A program made the position numbers and the translations under genes. Shown here piece after piece: positions 32,808 to 45,226 of a stretch of DNA of 64,000 nt (its first letter is position 1; each line of letters starts with the position of its first letter). The notes beneath the pieces were generated by a model. That model was not told the DNA's origin and made no database searches. It worked only from the letters and a program-made list of their open reading frames with translations. Source of the DNA: Rhipidocladum racemiflorum. Taxonomy: Eukaryota > Streptophyta > Magnoliopsida > Poales > Poaceae. The stretch lies in NCBI GenBank assembly GCA_036346355.1, contig CM070592.1, positions 35,015,230-35,079,229 of the forward strand. Direction: 5' to 3'.

Positions 32808-32942
32808 GTAAAGGGTGCTGGTAGCGGAAGAGATGCCGCATTACGAGCCATTGCTAAAAGTGGTGTACGATTAAGTTGTATACGCGATGTAACACCTATG
32901 CCGCATAATGAATGTCGACCTCCTAAAAAAAGACGTCTGTAA
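32808..32942 (+). pseudogene. rps11: Plastid-derived rps11, 3' end
   Basis: The frame reads GRDAALRAIAKSGVRLSCIR then DVTPMPHNECRPPKKRRL and stops at 32942. This is the C-terminus of plastid ribosomal protein S11; the usual PHNGC reads PHNEC. The match fades upstream of about 32808. It is followed by rpoA sequence in the plastid gene order, so it came as one piece of plastid DNA. Confidence 0.9.
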
Positions 32943-33006
32943 AAGAATTAAACCGCTTTCAAGAGAAATAAATGATTCAATGATCAAATAATAATACCCG
33001 TCTATT

Positions 33007-33098
33007 ATAGTTCGAGAGGAGGTAGCAGGATCCACTCGAACACTACCGTGGAAGTGTGTTGAATCAAGAGTAGACAGTAAGCGTCTTTATTATTGGAG
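33007..33098 (+). pseudogene. rpoA: Plastid-derived rpoA, 5' end
   Basis: The frame VREEVAGSTRTLPWKCVES and then RVDSKRLYYW matches the N-terminus of the plastid RNA polymerase alpha subunit. The start codon is ATA in place of ATG. The match ends abruptly after the LYY codons. The 65-bp spacer after rps11 fits the plastid operon. Confidence 0.9.
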
Positions 33099-35884
33099 TC
33101 CTTATCTTACCCAACCCAATTTCTTGAGTTTCTGGGAGTAAAGTAAGAAGAACAGCTCAATTTGAAGGTTAGACGCGTACCAAAGAGCTCGATCAGCTAT
33201 TCTGGTTGATGCCACTCGATAGGAAGCAGATTGCCCGAAGACTTCAAGCCTTCTGTCTCATCTCGCTCCTTGATTCAATACGTCGCCTTTCATTTCTGGT
33301 GCTTGAAATGCAGGGAATTGGCTTTCCGGAACCGGAACTGGACCAGGAAGTAGGGGCCTTGCCTAAAGCGTCTTCCGAGATTGGCAATCCCCATAGAAGA
33401 GGTGAAACAGAGCATTCCTTTCTAAGGTTGCGGGTGAGGGAAATGGAATTTGAACAAAATAAGAATGCACGGGTTTATTGAAAGGTTGATGGGGAATAGG
33501 TCAAAGCACCGATAAGTCAACAGGTAGTTGGAATAGGTCAAGTTGGCTTGTTAGGAATAGGTTAAGTATATCAGTTACGGTCAAAAAGTATAGATGCACC
33601 GAAGTAGTCTAGTTGTTGGAAAGGGATAGCAGGAATTCCCAGTAGTCAACATTCTAAGAGATGGTTTGAAGCAGTAAATGCCTTTCCATAGGAATCGTAC
33701 TCTTTGATATCAAAGTAAGAGACATAAGAGTGCTGCTACTAGGGCTGCTGTCAAAAGATGCACGTCCGCCCAGTCAAATCTTATTGTTTCTAAATTGAAG
33801 AAGAAGGGTATTAATTTGTCCTTCTCTGCAATAGAAAAGGCATGAAAGTAGCACGTATGGAAGTCAAAGTAGCACCAGGCCCGGATGTATAGGTTGATTA
33901 TGAAAAGAGAGACATGCATGGTATAGGTTTTGTCACCGAATTCAGTAGTTGTTTGTGAGTCTAGGAAAGTCAAGGGAATAGTATGCGTGATAATCGGTGC
34001 GTCTAGCCTTCACGAAAAGAGGTACCGCACGCGCCTTGTTCACTCTAAAGCTAGAACCGAAGTCTTTGAAAGTAAGAACAACGTTAGGATGAGCTTTTCA
34101 AAGGAAGGTTCCGCTCCTCTACCTATCGTCTTCAACACGCCTGAACGAATAACTGGCTAAGTAATGGATTTTGTCCTGCTAATCAAGAAAAAGAAGGGAA
34201 AATACTGCAGGCACCACTTCTTTCCTCAAGGTTGGTCCAACTTACTGATGTCGAATTAAAATAGTCAAAGCCTTATAGTTCTAACGTTGAAAGAGCTTAA
34301 GGATGCATTTCTTTTGAAGGAGGAACCGTCCAGGAAGGAAAAGGAGTTTCGATGCGACTACTTAATTCGTAACGTATATAAGTCGTGGGGACACCAAAAT
34401 ACCTCTCTTCTCTGTCGTCGCAATAGAGCGATTACGATCTTCGCTTCCAAGGAATACTCTTTTCACCAAAAGCAAAAATCCCTTTCGTGGCGGGAGGAAG
34501 ATAAACGCGTCTGATCTGAAAAGATAGTTGGTCGTGTGCTAGTGGTCAACCTCTTTGATAGAGCAGGGGAAGTCGCCATTGGGCATAGTAGCTCACGTTG
34601 TATTGAGGCAGATTCTCCATCCAGGAATTCCAGTCTTTGACTCGGGAAACGAAGAAGGCCGTACTTCACTTATTATTAGAGTATGAAGGCCGAAGAATTC
34701 AATGGAAAAAATGGAAAAGGCTGGCCTGCCAAAACCAAAGAAAATACAACATGGTCGCTGCCTATTCATAAAATGACATGGATCGCACAGGCTTTATAGA
34801 GTGGAGGATAAAAGCGCTCTTTCAAGGAAAACGTTCGTTCGGAGAGCCTGGTAGTGTAGCGAAGGACAGCCGAGAAAGGCTCGGTCGGGATATTTAAACC
34901 TTCCCATTCGGTAAAAAAATGTACCTAGATGTATGGCGTGCTTAGCCACAGGTTTACTTTGGGATCGAGTTCCCCCAGCTTTTACGAGAAGCACAAACTT
35001 CCCGGTTGGGAGGCTTACTTTCACTTACTTTGAGGTTGACTTAGATAGAAGTCGAATGTTGAATTAGACTTGGCCTTCATATACATTCGCCTTTTTTCAG
35101 GAAAAGGGATGAAAAGCAAATTAGATAAATGGTTTGGCAGGAATGGAATGATCCGAGCAAGAAAACTATCAAGCGCTTTAAGTGCTAACGCCAAGCATCC
35201 GTTTTCTTCTTGGAAAAGAACCTCCTTTTCTTACGCTCCTCTTTCTCAGAGAGATGGTGAACTTGCCCTACGAAGCTGTGAATGATAACACGGGAGGTGT
35301 ACACCCCAATTTTCTAAAAAGATTATGGAGAAAACGAGACAAAGTGAAACGAAAGAATTTTCTTTGTAATCTTTGTAATTAGGTCTACACTATCTCTAAA
35401 TAGAATGGAAATCAAAAAAAGAGAGTCGGGATTCCATTGGATGAATCTTTAAAGAAGACATGGCACAGAGGGAACAAAGTCTAAACTAAGCGCTTTGTTT
35501 TGAGCAAAACGGATTCTTGTTTCAACGAGGAAAAGAGATAAGTTCTGGATAAATTTACAATGCTGACTTGAATTGACTAATTCAGTTCCGCCTAGGACGG
35601 CCGTACTTGTTCAACTTGAAAGGATGCCTTGTCGAGACTTGGCTACATTTCCAAGATCGAACCTGGTGTCTCCAGACAAAATAAGAGAAGCGAGAATGTT
35701 TGAGAAAAAGAGAATGAAATGAGGGCCGTAGCAACATTGAATTTTATGGGGAAGGTACGAGACTTGACTTTTCGGCCAGATAAACATCTACTAGAAAAAT
35801 CAGCCCTTTGCAAATCTTTGCACTATAGCTCTTGCTATTCCGTCAATAACGAGAAAATTGGAAAAAGCCAAGGCAAAGGAAGAG
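33099..35884. other. Gene-poor mitochondrial-type spacer
   Basis: Purine-rich spacer with recurring GGAATAGGTCAAG words (33480-34000), similar to 23.4-24.2 kb. Short frames (33206-33481, 34287-34514) are not recognised. The dispersed GAGCAAGAAAAC repeat has a copy near 35155. Confidence 0.45.
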
Positions 35885-36100
35885 TTAAATGCCGCACATT
35901 TGAGGCAATATTTGACAGGATAAGTACCTTATCAAAGGACAAGACCACCGGCACTGTCCATTTGTGAGTACGGCTCGATGTTGCGAGCTTTTATCTTCGC
36001 CAAAGCTTATGCTTCTACCCACTTCGTGAAGTAGTCTACAGCGATCAATAGGAACTTCCTTTTCCCAACCCCGGGTGGAAATGGTCCGAGGATGGTTGTG
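35885..36100 (-). pseudogene. Ty3/gypsy integrase core fragment
   Basis: On the minus strand the sequence reads GPFPPGVGKRKFLLIAVDYF and then TKWVEA, the hallmark of gypsy integrase with the first catalytic aspartate in DYF. A TAA follows WVEA. It is interrupted upstream by a solo LTR; removing that and one TSD brings FAKW...TILGPFPPG into one frame. Confidence 0.9.
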
Positions 36101-36765
36101 TGTTGGAATCACTCCTCACTCAGGCAAGTGTTTATCACAAACACTCACGCACTTAGTCTGGTGGACGCAAAATACACTAGAAATTGTGTAGCACAAGCTA
36201 GCAAGCTTTTTTATTTTGACGCACTAAAGACTCACGTCATTTTACATTCATATAGAGACTCAAGAGTACATGCAAGGAAAGAAATAAGAGCCAGCCAAAT
36301 TGGCCATCCCTGATCACGCCATGACTAATGACCACTAATCAGGGAACCACTAATCAAGGAATCACTAATGACCATGCACACTAATCAAGGGACTAATAAC
36401 CGCATGTGGCTAGCGAAATCACACGCTACCATTTTAACGTGCAGTTTCCATGCATGAGCCCATATTCCTTTGCTACGAAAATCACTTCCGTGCGTATTGC
36501 GGCTCATGCATCTCTACACCACACGTTCACATGCAGTTACATCTCCTGATCGTGTCTATCTCCTATGCACTTCACACACGTATGCACTTACCGTAACACA
36601 CGGCATGGTCTCGCACCATGCGTACGTGCCGGCTCAAGGCAATAGCAGCTCACTAGTCTCACACATTTTGCTGCTATGCACTTGATCTACCGCTGCGCAT
36701 TATTTCTAGTTACACATGCAAAATAAATAAACATGCAAAGGCTAATGACAAGATTATATCTAACA
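36101..36765. mobile_element. Solo LTR (665 bp, TSD TTGTG)
   Basis: Begins TGTTGGAATC and ends TATCTAACA, with inverted ends TGTTGGA/TCTAACA. The TSD TTGTG is at 36096-36100 and 36766-36770. It contains a short array of CACTAATCA(A)GG words (about 36320-36400). There is no coding sequence, and no second LTR within the window. Solo LTRs arise by recombination between the two LTRs of an element. Confidence 0.9.
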
Positions 36766-36770
36766 TTGTG

Positions 36771-37000
36771 GACCATTTTGCAAACGTCGTCCAAGGGGAG
36801 TAGATTGCCAACATATCTTGTGCTGGAGCCTGAGGGAGACGTCAGTTGGCAAACTTGACATCGGTTGACGAGGCTCTTCGCGTCTTCTAGCAGCCAAGAT
36901 ACTCCTTGTCGACTCGCTCGGGTTGGATCTTCTTTGTCGGCGTAGTAGGGCTTGAAGCAACTCACCGAAGTGGAGCATCTTGACATGTGGTCATGCACCG
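36771..37000 (-). pseudogene. Ty3/gypsy integrase zinc-binding region and linker
   Basis: A minus-strand frame has GVSWLLEDAKSLVNRCQVCQ, resembling the HHCC zinc-binding end (...YWP.M..D....V..C..CQ) of gypsy integrase, and in another frame YSPWTTFAKW leads to the solo LTR. It is the upstream continuation of 35885-36100. Confidence 0.65.
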
Positions 37001-37384
37001 GCTTGTCGTCATTGCCGGATGGGATGGAGTGCCTGACGACTCTGAAATTATTGCAAATCTTCTTTGTAGAAAGACTCGATCCATGATTGGTTGATGGCCA
37101 ACGTTAGGGTGCTTGTGTAACGAGAGAAAGACCATAGCTTGCATACAAATGAAGAGGAAATTGAAGATCAATAGTGATCGAGAGGGCAAAGTAAAAACAT
37201 AAGGAGTAGGCCGGCCCAAACCTCAATTAGGAAAGACATGTTGTAAAGTAGTAAATGGAATAAAAAGCCCTTATCTTCTATTGTAAGCAATTCTTGGTGA
37301 ATGATTCCTAACCGGGATTCCATCCACAAACGAAAAGTTTGTGGTCGACCGATATTGCTCATGCAACGATCTGATAAGTAGGTT

Positions 37385-37660
37385 CATGTCAAATCTGGAA
37401 GACCGCATTGGGAAGCGGTGAAGTGGATCATGAGATACCTCCGTGGGAGTTCAAGTGAAGCTTTGCTTTGGTAATGGAAAGCTTTGTGTTGGTTGGATAC
37501 ACAGATGCAGATATGGCGGAGATGTTGACAGCAGGAAGTCCACTTCAGGGTACTTGATCACTTATGCAGAGGAGCTGTGTCATGGCGGTCAAGTTGCGTA
37601 AATGTGTTGCATTGTCTACAACAGAGGCTGAGTTCATTGCAGCGATCGAGCGTGCAACCG
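37385..37660 (+). pseudogene. Copia RNase H fragment
   Basis: Plus strand, in shifting frames: HWEAVKWIMRYLRGSSSEAL, then GDVDSRKSTSGYLITYAEEL and KCVALSTTEAEFIAAIE. This is copia RNase H with the usual ADMAGD.D.RKSTSGY block broken by small indels. No other part of the element is nearby. Confidence 0.9.
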
Positions 37661-38230
37661 CAATTGTTTGCCGGTTCGTTCGTCCTATTCTCGATATTTA
37701 GGACCAAGAGGTAATCGGATTCTCTTTTGGATAGGCCCTGAAAGGAGAAGAAAGGCTGAAATGCCAACGGACGTCTGTCTATTCTCTAATTCACCCGATC
37801 CCTATCCGCTTTCCAAAAGGAAGAATGCATGAACCACGGCAGAGGAGAAAGGGACGGATCACTGCCGATCTTTTACAAAACTATGCCGTAAAGGATATAA
37901 AGATTGACTGGTACAAAAGCCATCTCCATCAATCTACGCTCATTAAGGAGAGGGTTCCATAGAGAAAAAAATGGGGAGCGAACGAAAAAGATGTGTGGGT
38001 GAGGGAGGAGAGAAAGAACGCATGCATGGAAATTCTTTCTGTCTCTGTTTGAGAATCTATGATAGGAAGGACATCTAAGGCTAAGGAAGAATTCAAGAAA
38101 GTCCATTCTTGAGAAGTGGTGATCTCATCTCGTCTTGCTTGCTTTGGGAGAGAGAAGCTCCTGACCACCTTTTCAAGCCAGATAGCGAGCGATCACTCAG
38201 CAATGATACCGCCGGCCGGGAATAAGTACC
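37661..38230. other. Gene-free spacer before trnE
   Basis: Short frames on the minus strand only; none is recognised. No RNA gene seen. Confidence 0.5.
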
Positions 38231-38302
38231 TATCCCTTACGGGAATCGAACCCGTGTCTTCGACATGAAAAGACGATGTCCTAACCACTGGACGAAAGGG
38301 AC
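38231..38302 (-). tRNA. trnE: tRNA-Glu (UUC), mitochondrial type
   Basis: A 72-nt tRNA on the minus strand starting GTCCCTTTCGTCCAGTGG and ending ...CCCGTAAGGGATA. The anticodon loop carries TTC (in CTTTTCATG), and the T arm reads CGGGTTCGATTCCCG. The acceptor stem closes, with the terminal pair G-T. The sequence is that of native plant mitochondrial trnE and not the plastid gene. No CCA is encoded. It appears intact. Confidence 0.97.
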
Positions 38303-39130
38303 CAAAAAGCAATTCTTCATATACCTAAGAAAAGAGAATAGAAGTGGTTCCTTTTCTTTCTATACGAAATTCGACGATTTCGTTTGTGTTCATGTTGGCG
38401 ATTTCAGATGTGAATGAGGCCGGTCGTCTCCCCTTCCTAGTTCCTACGGGTTCCCCAGTGACACATCAACCACACCCCTTCCTTTTCTCCGATCATAAAT
38501 AAAGCCCCCTGATCTCTTTCTTTGTCTTTCATCCCCTTCTTTCTAATTCAAAAAAGAAAGGGGGGGCGGTAAGGCGCCTATGGTTTGACAGGCTCGCAAC
38601 TTACAAAGGGCACTCATTTGCTCATGAGCCTGTAGAAGGTTGAAACTCTGGACTATCACCCTAACCTAATTCGCTATCCTTCCCTATTGGTTCCGAACTC
38701 CACTCATATTCGAGTGGCACCCAAGCAGTCACCTAGGTGAAACGTACTCTATCTATTTGGTGGTTTGGCTAGCTAAACAGGTAGGTCGATACAAGAAAGA
38801 AAAGAGAAGCGTCGTAAATAATAAGAACTTCTGCCGCTGGTGTTGCTCTAGCTCACTTGAATGGATTCCGTATTCTACGCTGCTCTCTTTCCCCTTATGC
38901 TGCTTCCTGCTAGTACCTGTACGCCCCTATGTCTAGCTTTCTGATAGAGTGTTCTAGTAACTGTGGGAAAGTAACATGCTTGGCCGCGTTTGTGGTAGGG
39001 ATAGGCGTTCTCCTCTACTTGCTGTATTTGTTGTTTTGCTTATCTAGGGGCTTTCTTTCGTTGAGCTATCTGTAACTCTGCATCCTAATCTTTCTACTAA
39101 GTGTCAGGCATAGAAGATGGCTCTGACAGG
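38303..39130. other. Gene-free spacer after trnE
   Basis: Pyrimidine-rich on the plus strand. There is a weak inverted repeat around CTTTCTTTTTTG/AAAAAAGAAAG at 38535-38560 that could be a hairpin, but no gene. Confidence 0.5.
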
Positions 39131-41416
39131 GGTTTACCATTCCGGTAGGAAAAAAAATTCGGTGCTCACCGATAAGCAAGAAATTTCGGAAATTTCGGAA
39201 ACATCGGATCGAATTCAAACAAATTCAAATTTTTTTAAAAAAATTTGACAGGATTTCCCTAGAAACTCTCTAAGCCGTCCTACATCACAATTGCATATAA
39301 CAACAAAGAAATAAGACTACATATCACAAATTACAGCACCCATTAGATAATCCATTGCACTAAGTGTCCAAATGTCATCCTAAATGGAGTCGCAAATATT
39401 ACAAGTCCATAGTTTTGCAAAATAATAAACAGTCCCAAATTTACAAGCACATTTCACCAACATAGGTGTTGAATGAATATCAATTCCTGTTCAAAACATA
39501 GGTGTCCAGAACCAACAAAATATCAAGAGAAGCAGATGCACCAATATAGTGCCACCTCCCTTGAAGGCTTGCATGACCAGCAATAGTGTCACTTCCACAT
39601 CCCAGCAGATTCTTGAGTTCCTTCGAGCTTTAGCTTAGATTATCCATGCTCATGCAAAATGTGTATACATCATGTGCTGCATAACTATCAAAAGATGTCA
39701 ATGCTATACTTATCCAGATTAAGATGATTGTAAACTTCCTGATCATTACTAATAAGAAGGAATCGTAACACAATAATGGATATACAATTAATACATGCAA
39801 GCACAAAGGACATGGAGGCATCGGCAGAATCACAGTTTGGAAGAATCTGAAAAAGCCAATATCAGGAGACCATGCATGCCGTGCTCATATTCTTCCTCCA
39901 CTACACATGCAAAAATTATCTCGCAACTTTGATCATGACAGATGCCACAAAGAGAAAAAATATATATAGGAGTAAGAGGTGAGATTAAGCTTTTCATTAA
40001 ATGAAGACAAGAGACATGAGAAGCTTTTCTTTGCCCCTAGCTAGCTCTCTTATTTTGCATGCGACAGTACCACAAAAGAAGATGGTAACATTTATTCCCT
40101 CTCGTGCATGTCGCTGAGGAGATTTTAGAACCAAAGATATTCCTTAGGAAAAAGGACAATTTTGGAACTAAAGCCATCACGTTACCTTGAAATCTTTATA
40201 TAGATTCATGTACAGGGAATATTTCTTGACAAATGTGTATCTGGCAAAGCTATAGAAAATGGTGTAAACAATTAACCAATCAAGTAATACAACCAGAAAG
40301 CAACAAAATGCATGTATGATACCCAGGTTCATGAGCTAACCTTTTAGAGGTAATCTGATCTTTATTGCCTACTTGTATATTTTGTTAATCAGAAAATTGA
40401 TCAGTAATCTGATCTTTATTGCCTACTTGTATATTTTGTTAATCAGACAGACAATTTATTGCTCTGCTATTGTTTGCTTCTTCGCCATGGAGCATTTACT
40501 GTAGGACTGATTTTTTCACTCCATCCTTACAGCTAAAATACGTGCCCCATATAGTACCTTCCAAATGGACAAAAATACAAGATACAGGAACGCAGGAAAT
40601 TTCATGAGATTTCATAAGCAACTAAACTGAAACCAGACTGAGATTGCGCTGATGACGACTGAAATTTCTAACCTCTACACTGATAGCTCTTTAATTTCTG
40701 GTAGCCCACTGCATGCTAATAGATGCCATATATCATACCACTGGTTTTGTTGCATGAAAATGAAATCGGGATTCAGGAATCAGTGACCAAGCAACCAATG
40801 AAATCCGATGTCATCAAAATGCCAATACTAGCTAATCTACCAATCAGTGTTTGCATCAATTGATGAGATGGACGTGCATACCTTGGGCAATGGAATTGGA
40901 AGGGCGAGATGACAAGCTTCTGCACAAGTTCGGCGCAGCCGTTCACCGCCACGTCGTTGCTGCTCGCCTGGTGCCCAGCCAACAAGAACGACGCCGGCAC
41001 GCAGCAATGAGTCGCGCCGTCGCGCGCGCCTCGTCCGCGCGGCAGAGCGGGTGCACAGCAGCGTGGACTCGGCGCTGGGGTGGCCAGGAGCTCGGGATTC
41101 AGGAGCCGACGAGCGACGATAGGAGGCGAGGCCGCGCCGCGAAGGTGAGGCTGCGAGCCTGCGAGCCGCCGCCGCCAGTAGGGTACTCGGGTGATGGAAT
41201 TTGGGAAAATGAGTGAGTGAATCGTGGGTGTTACTGTGTTAGGGTTAGAAACGATTTTTAATGGGCTGTTCGGCGGGGGAGTGGGCCAGTTTGGCGCGGG
41301 CTCGGGCGGGAGTAAAATTCAGCTGAATTTTTTGGCCGGCAGAGAGTTTTTTTCGGGCCCCACCGACAAATGCGAAATTTCGGAACTTTCGACGAAATTT
41401 CGCCGAAAATGTGAAC
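39131..41416. mobile_element. DNA transposon, family F, with exon-like cargo
   Basis: The ends resemble those of the small element at 25987-26271. The left end reads GGTTTACCATTCCGG with a following block GAAATTTCGGAAATTTCGG, and the right end is GAAATTTCGCCGAAAATGTG, complementary to the other end of the small element. Between them is 2.3 kb of ordinary-looking nuclear sequence, ending in a GC-rich segment (40900-41210). The exact ends and a TSD are not certain. The family is unassigned (hAT or Mutator are possible). Confidence 0.6.
40773..41190 (-). pseudogene. GC-rich exon-like segment inside family F element
   Basis: On the minus strand a GC-rich open stretch (PASFLLAGHQASSNDVAVNG, then CAELVQKLVISPFQFHCPR) ends at CCCAAG/GTATGCAC, a good plant 5' splice donor, after which base composition drops to intron-like. 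Upstream sequence is UTR-like. This suggests a first exon of the element or of a captured gene. The protein is not recognised. Confidence 0.4.
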
Positions 41417-44400
41417 TAGTCTGTCCCAGGAAGAGGATCACTAGGGTAAGGCTTCGTATATCTTTCCAGGCGTTGCGTTGTAAGGGTCCGGTCTAGTCTA
41501 GTAGTCCAAAGGCGCTGTAGAATTCTCCTCAGATCTCTCATAAAAAGGAAGACAGAAGATGAGGGCTTAGACTCGGCTGTGGGTGTTGGCTAGGTAAGCT
41601 ACTACTAAAGTGAAGCTTCCGGACGTATAAGAAAGAAGTATAACCTGATTCCTGCCGCAGGCTTGTAAGTAAGAAGTAGTCTGTCTAATGGGAGTAAGTA
41701 TGTAGTTCCAGGGAGAAACTCCTAAAAGAGCTCGTACCATGCTGCGTTCGTTGAAGCACCTTGCTTTGTTGTAACACCGTGAAAACCGTGCTAGCTTCAA
41801 ATTACCCTTGTATTCAGAAAGTATGAACCCGTGTATTTGTGGCTACCTACGAATGCCGCTCTGTCTTCATAGCCTTGGCGCTTTTGCTTTCAGTAATAAA
41901 CACCGTGTTTTTGGCTTAACCGCACATTCCCCTCTTGAGCGCATGACTGTTTTTCCAACAATGTCCCCGGACCGCTTAACCTCAAATTCCCCTCCTCGTT
42001 AGGGCACTCCAGTTTGGACGAAATGCAGGAAACCCCGTGTTGGTGTTTTTTTCAGGCAATTAGTGAATTTCTTTCACTCCAGCCATCTTTGATAGAAATT
42101 AGTGAAATTCTTGCCAATTCTTCTTCTCCAGAGCACTCCGCCTGTAATGAAAACAAAAGCGAGAGGATTGCCCTAAGTTCAGATCATGTCACCGAGCGGC
42201 ATCACTAGCTACTGAATGAGACAGGAAAGACTCACCATTATAATCCCCAGATAAGAGTTGTTTAGCAGCCATATAATAATCCGACGAATCCGTTAAATAT
42301 AGCACTAGCACTTCGTCTTCCTGCACTTCATCTACTCGGACCAAGGACTCTCTCTTTGCTCCCGCCCCAGAGCCTTGAGCAAAATGACTCATTGAACTAC
42401 AAGGCAACATAGGTAGAGGCTTCGGCACGAACATAGACAACTAACAGGCATACGAAGATCTACCAGCTTTTCATAAAGATTCCGTCCTTCAAAAAAAAAA
42501 AGGTGGCTCCAGAGTCGCTGGATCTTGCTCGATCTTACTTGGCTTAGTGCTCTTTTACACAACCATCTGCAGTCTTTACTTAGCCGCCTAGGAGCTTAAG
42601 CGAAATAGAACTTCCTGTGATGATCGGCCTAAGATCTATCTGGCGGAAAGATAGAGAGACCGAAAGATTTGCGGAGCCATGCCGCCCGATTCATTCCTTT
42701 TTCCGAAGATCTGACCGGTCTTTTCGGACGATTTATGTCTTCTTTGTAGGCATTTTCTTGAGCTCAAGCCCACAAGCGCATACGACTTCCTTTAGCAATG
42801 ACGAGACCCTTACATCTACGTCTCAGCTATCTATGTAAGTTCCACTCGGCATAGTAAGGATGGAACTACTCTTTCTGTGGAATTGGTATGCCCTGGAGAA
42901 TCAAGCGTTGCCACTGGTCGTCTACCCATCGGTCCAAATTCCTCGAGCCAGAAATAGTTGAATAATGCCTTTTTTCCCCAAAAAGATTCAAGTTCCAAAC
43001 AATGATCAATGATGGAAATTGCCAATAGGGTAGGACAAAACTAAGTAAGGCAATGCAAAGAAGACCTATAGTTGTTTCCTCGAACACGCATCTTACACCC
43101 CGGTGCGGAGAAAGGAAGGGGAAAGTCAAGTATTTCGGACTAGGTTTTGTAGAGTATTCTATTATGTGCCGAATAAACCGACGACTTTGCAATTAGTTAG
43201 TTTATCACCTTTGTCAAAGTCTCGGCAATTAAGTGGAGGGCTATGTGCAATAAAAAAGGCCGGGGTCGATTTCAACATTGAATTTCATAGTTGTTAGCGA
43301 ACTTCCCTCATGTTAGGCTCATATCTTTGTTGGCGACTTTGGTACGAAGCAGTACTATTTGGTACGAACGGTACTAGTTGATTGAATTCCTTACCCTGCT
43401 CTTCTCCTACCTTGCTTGAAGAGCTTTCTTTCCAGCTTAATAAGAGAGACTTGAATTCTCAACTACTAGATTTACTTGGTAAGATATTATCTCTCTCGTC
43501 GTAGCGAGGTACGTACTAATGTTCCTAGCTTTAGTGGTAGGTGCATTGTTGCAACAAATGGATAGATCGTGAGCGGACTTCATCACTTGTCCGACTTACT
43601 ATCAAAAGCTCCCCACTCAAGTAGATGTGATTGTAATTTCCTTTGCATTTATCGAGTGGAATTTCCTTCCTTCCGCATTTCATAACATGTAGCATGGAAA
43701 AGCGTATCCAAAAGCAGGATGTTCTTGCTTGCTTATTGTCCATTGCTTTCCTTGCTTGACTCATTTTTTCTGAATGACTAGTATCTTTTTCACAATCCAA
43801 AGATCTGGATCGCTAAACGGTCTTTGTAAGAAATTGATTATTTCGGAGAAAGGATAGTGCCAGTGATGAGAGATTCGAAACTTGCTCTGCCAGATCTCCA
43901 AAAGATGCTTTTGCTGCGTTGTGGGGTGTTTAGTTCTAAGAAATAAAAGCACTTTTTTGAGAAAGAGGATGATTTCATCGGAGGTAAGCAATCACAGGGC
44001 TAGTGAAGTTTCTAAGGCTATGTCGTGAACCATACTTTTAATGAACCCTCATTGGCTCGCTTGGTTCCACACCAAATTTTTCACCTAGGAAGTCAACCAA
44101 GAGGGATTATCCATCGGTTTGGGGAAGAAGTAAACCTACATAACCTCTCCATTTTCGACTCTCTCAACATCTCCATTTCACGGGGAAAATATAAAAGCAA
44201 CTGATCCACCCAATCAGCTATAAGCCCAAAAGACAAGACAGATGGCTCAAATTTCGCAATTTACACAAAAATAGAAACAAACTCAGATAAGCAGCTAATA
44301 TCCCTTAGAGCTCAGTACAACCCATATTGGTATTGTGATGGAGGTCAAGACAGTGCACGCATAATAAATCGGGGGTAAGCGGAATTCTTCACGCCCTCGG

Positions 44401-44468
44401 CAAGTTGCATGATGACCGAGATGAGATCGCAGAACCAACCCGTGCGCCGGTTTTACCATCTTGCACTT
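41417..44468. other. Gene-poor mitochondrial-type spacer
   Basis: Several short frames (42617-42838 plus; 42866-43192 minus, with a hydrophobic stretch IGLLCIALLSFVLPYW) are not recognised. No tRNA or rRNA. The words AATTCCCCTC and CCGTGT recur weakly at 41825-42000. Confidence 0.45.
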
Positions 44469-44550
44469 TCAATTTCCGTTCTTTCCAATATACACTTCAT
44501 CCTTCTTCAATACTCTGTCATTCGCACTCCAACCTATGCCAACTCTGGCG
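44469..44550 (-). pseudogene. ORF-B, C-terminal end (cut by hAT-like element)
   Basis: Minus-strand frame VGIGWSANDRVLKKDEVYIG to a stop at 44469. It joins in frame to 45219-45606 when the hAT-like element and one TSD copy are removed. Confidence 0.45.
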
Positions 44551-45218
44551 TAGGGATGGCAACGGGTCGGGTCGGGTGCGGGTTTTACAAAATCCGACCC
44601 GAACCCGAACCCGATTTCTAATACCCGACCCGAACCCGAATTTCCTTTCGGGTAGAAACATATACCCGAATCCGAACCCGACGGGTACCCGAAACCCAAC
44701 TGCAATTCGACGTATCAAACATATGAAACATCAATAATCAACCCAAGGTCATCCATCTGTATGTGGCTTGAATTTTAGTACAGAGGTGGCTAGACGTGAT
44801 TGCTAGTAGACGGTGGCATCTACTAGGATTGCAAGATCAGCACAAAAGAAAAAATGGACTAATTGAGTGCATCTACTAGTCTGTCCATGCACCAATTGAA
44901 ACAATTGAAACAATTAATACTGGGTAGCAAACAGACAGTTCAAGAATCAAGCCTTCAAGGAACAGAGCAATAGATCATCAATTGCAAAGAACAAAGCATC
45001 AATTGCAATGTGAAAGCATACTACTAGAAAATGCACTAAATTTACCAGTGGTCGGATACGACGGTACCCGTGGGTGATCTTCTAAACCCGAACCCGATCC
45101 GACTCATCGCGGGTACCCGACCCGAAAAACCCACGGGTAAAAAATAGGATCCGAATCCGAACCCGACGGGTGCAGAACCCGCGGGTACCCGAACCCGCGG
45201 GTATGATTGCCACCCCTA
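44551..45218. mobile_element. Non-autonomous hAT-like element (668 bp)
   Basis: The 8-bp TSD CTCTGGCG is at 44543-44550 and 45219-45226. The inverted ends are TAGGGATGGCAA (left) and TAGGGGTGGCAA (read from the right). Subterminal regions on both sides are dense in the words ACCCG and GGGTCGGG/ACCCGAAC, while the middle (44720-45050) is plain sequence. The 8-bp TSD and short inverted ends are hAT signatures. No transposase is encoded. Confidence 0.92.
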
Positions 45219-45226
45219 CTCTGGCG

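Noticed and set aside
36320..36400. Regularly recurring CACTAATCAAGG words, considered as a CRISPR-like array
   Set aside because: The units are contiguous and irregular, with no unique spacers, and lie inside a plant solo LTR.
44518..44718. Glycine/arginine-rich frames
   Set aside because: They translate the ACCCG-type subterminal repeats of the hAT-like element.
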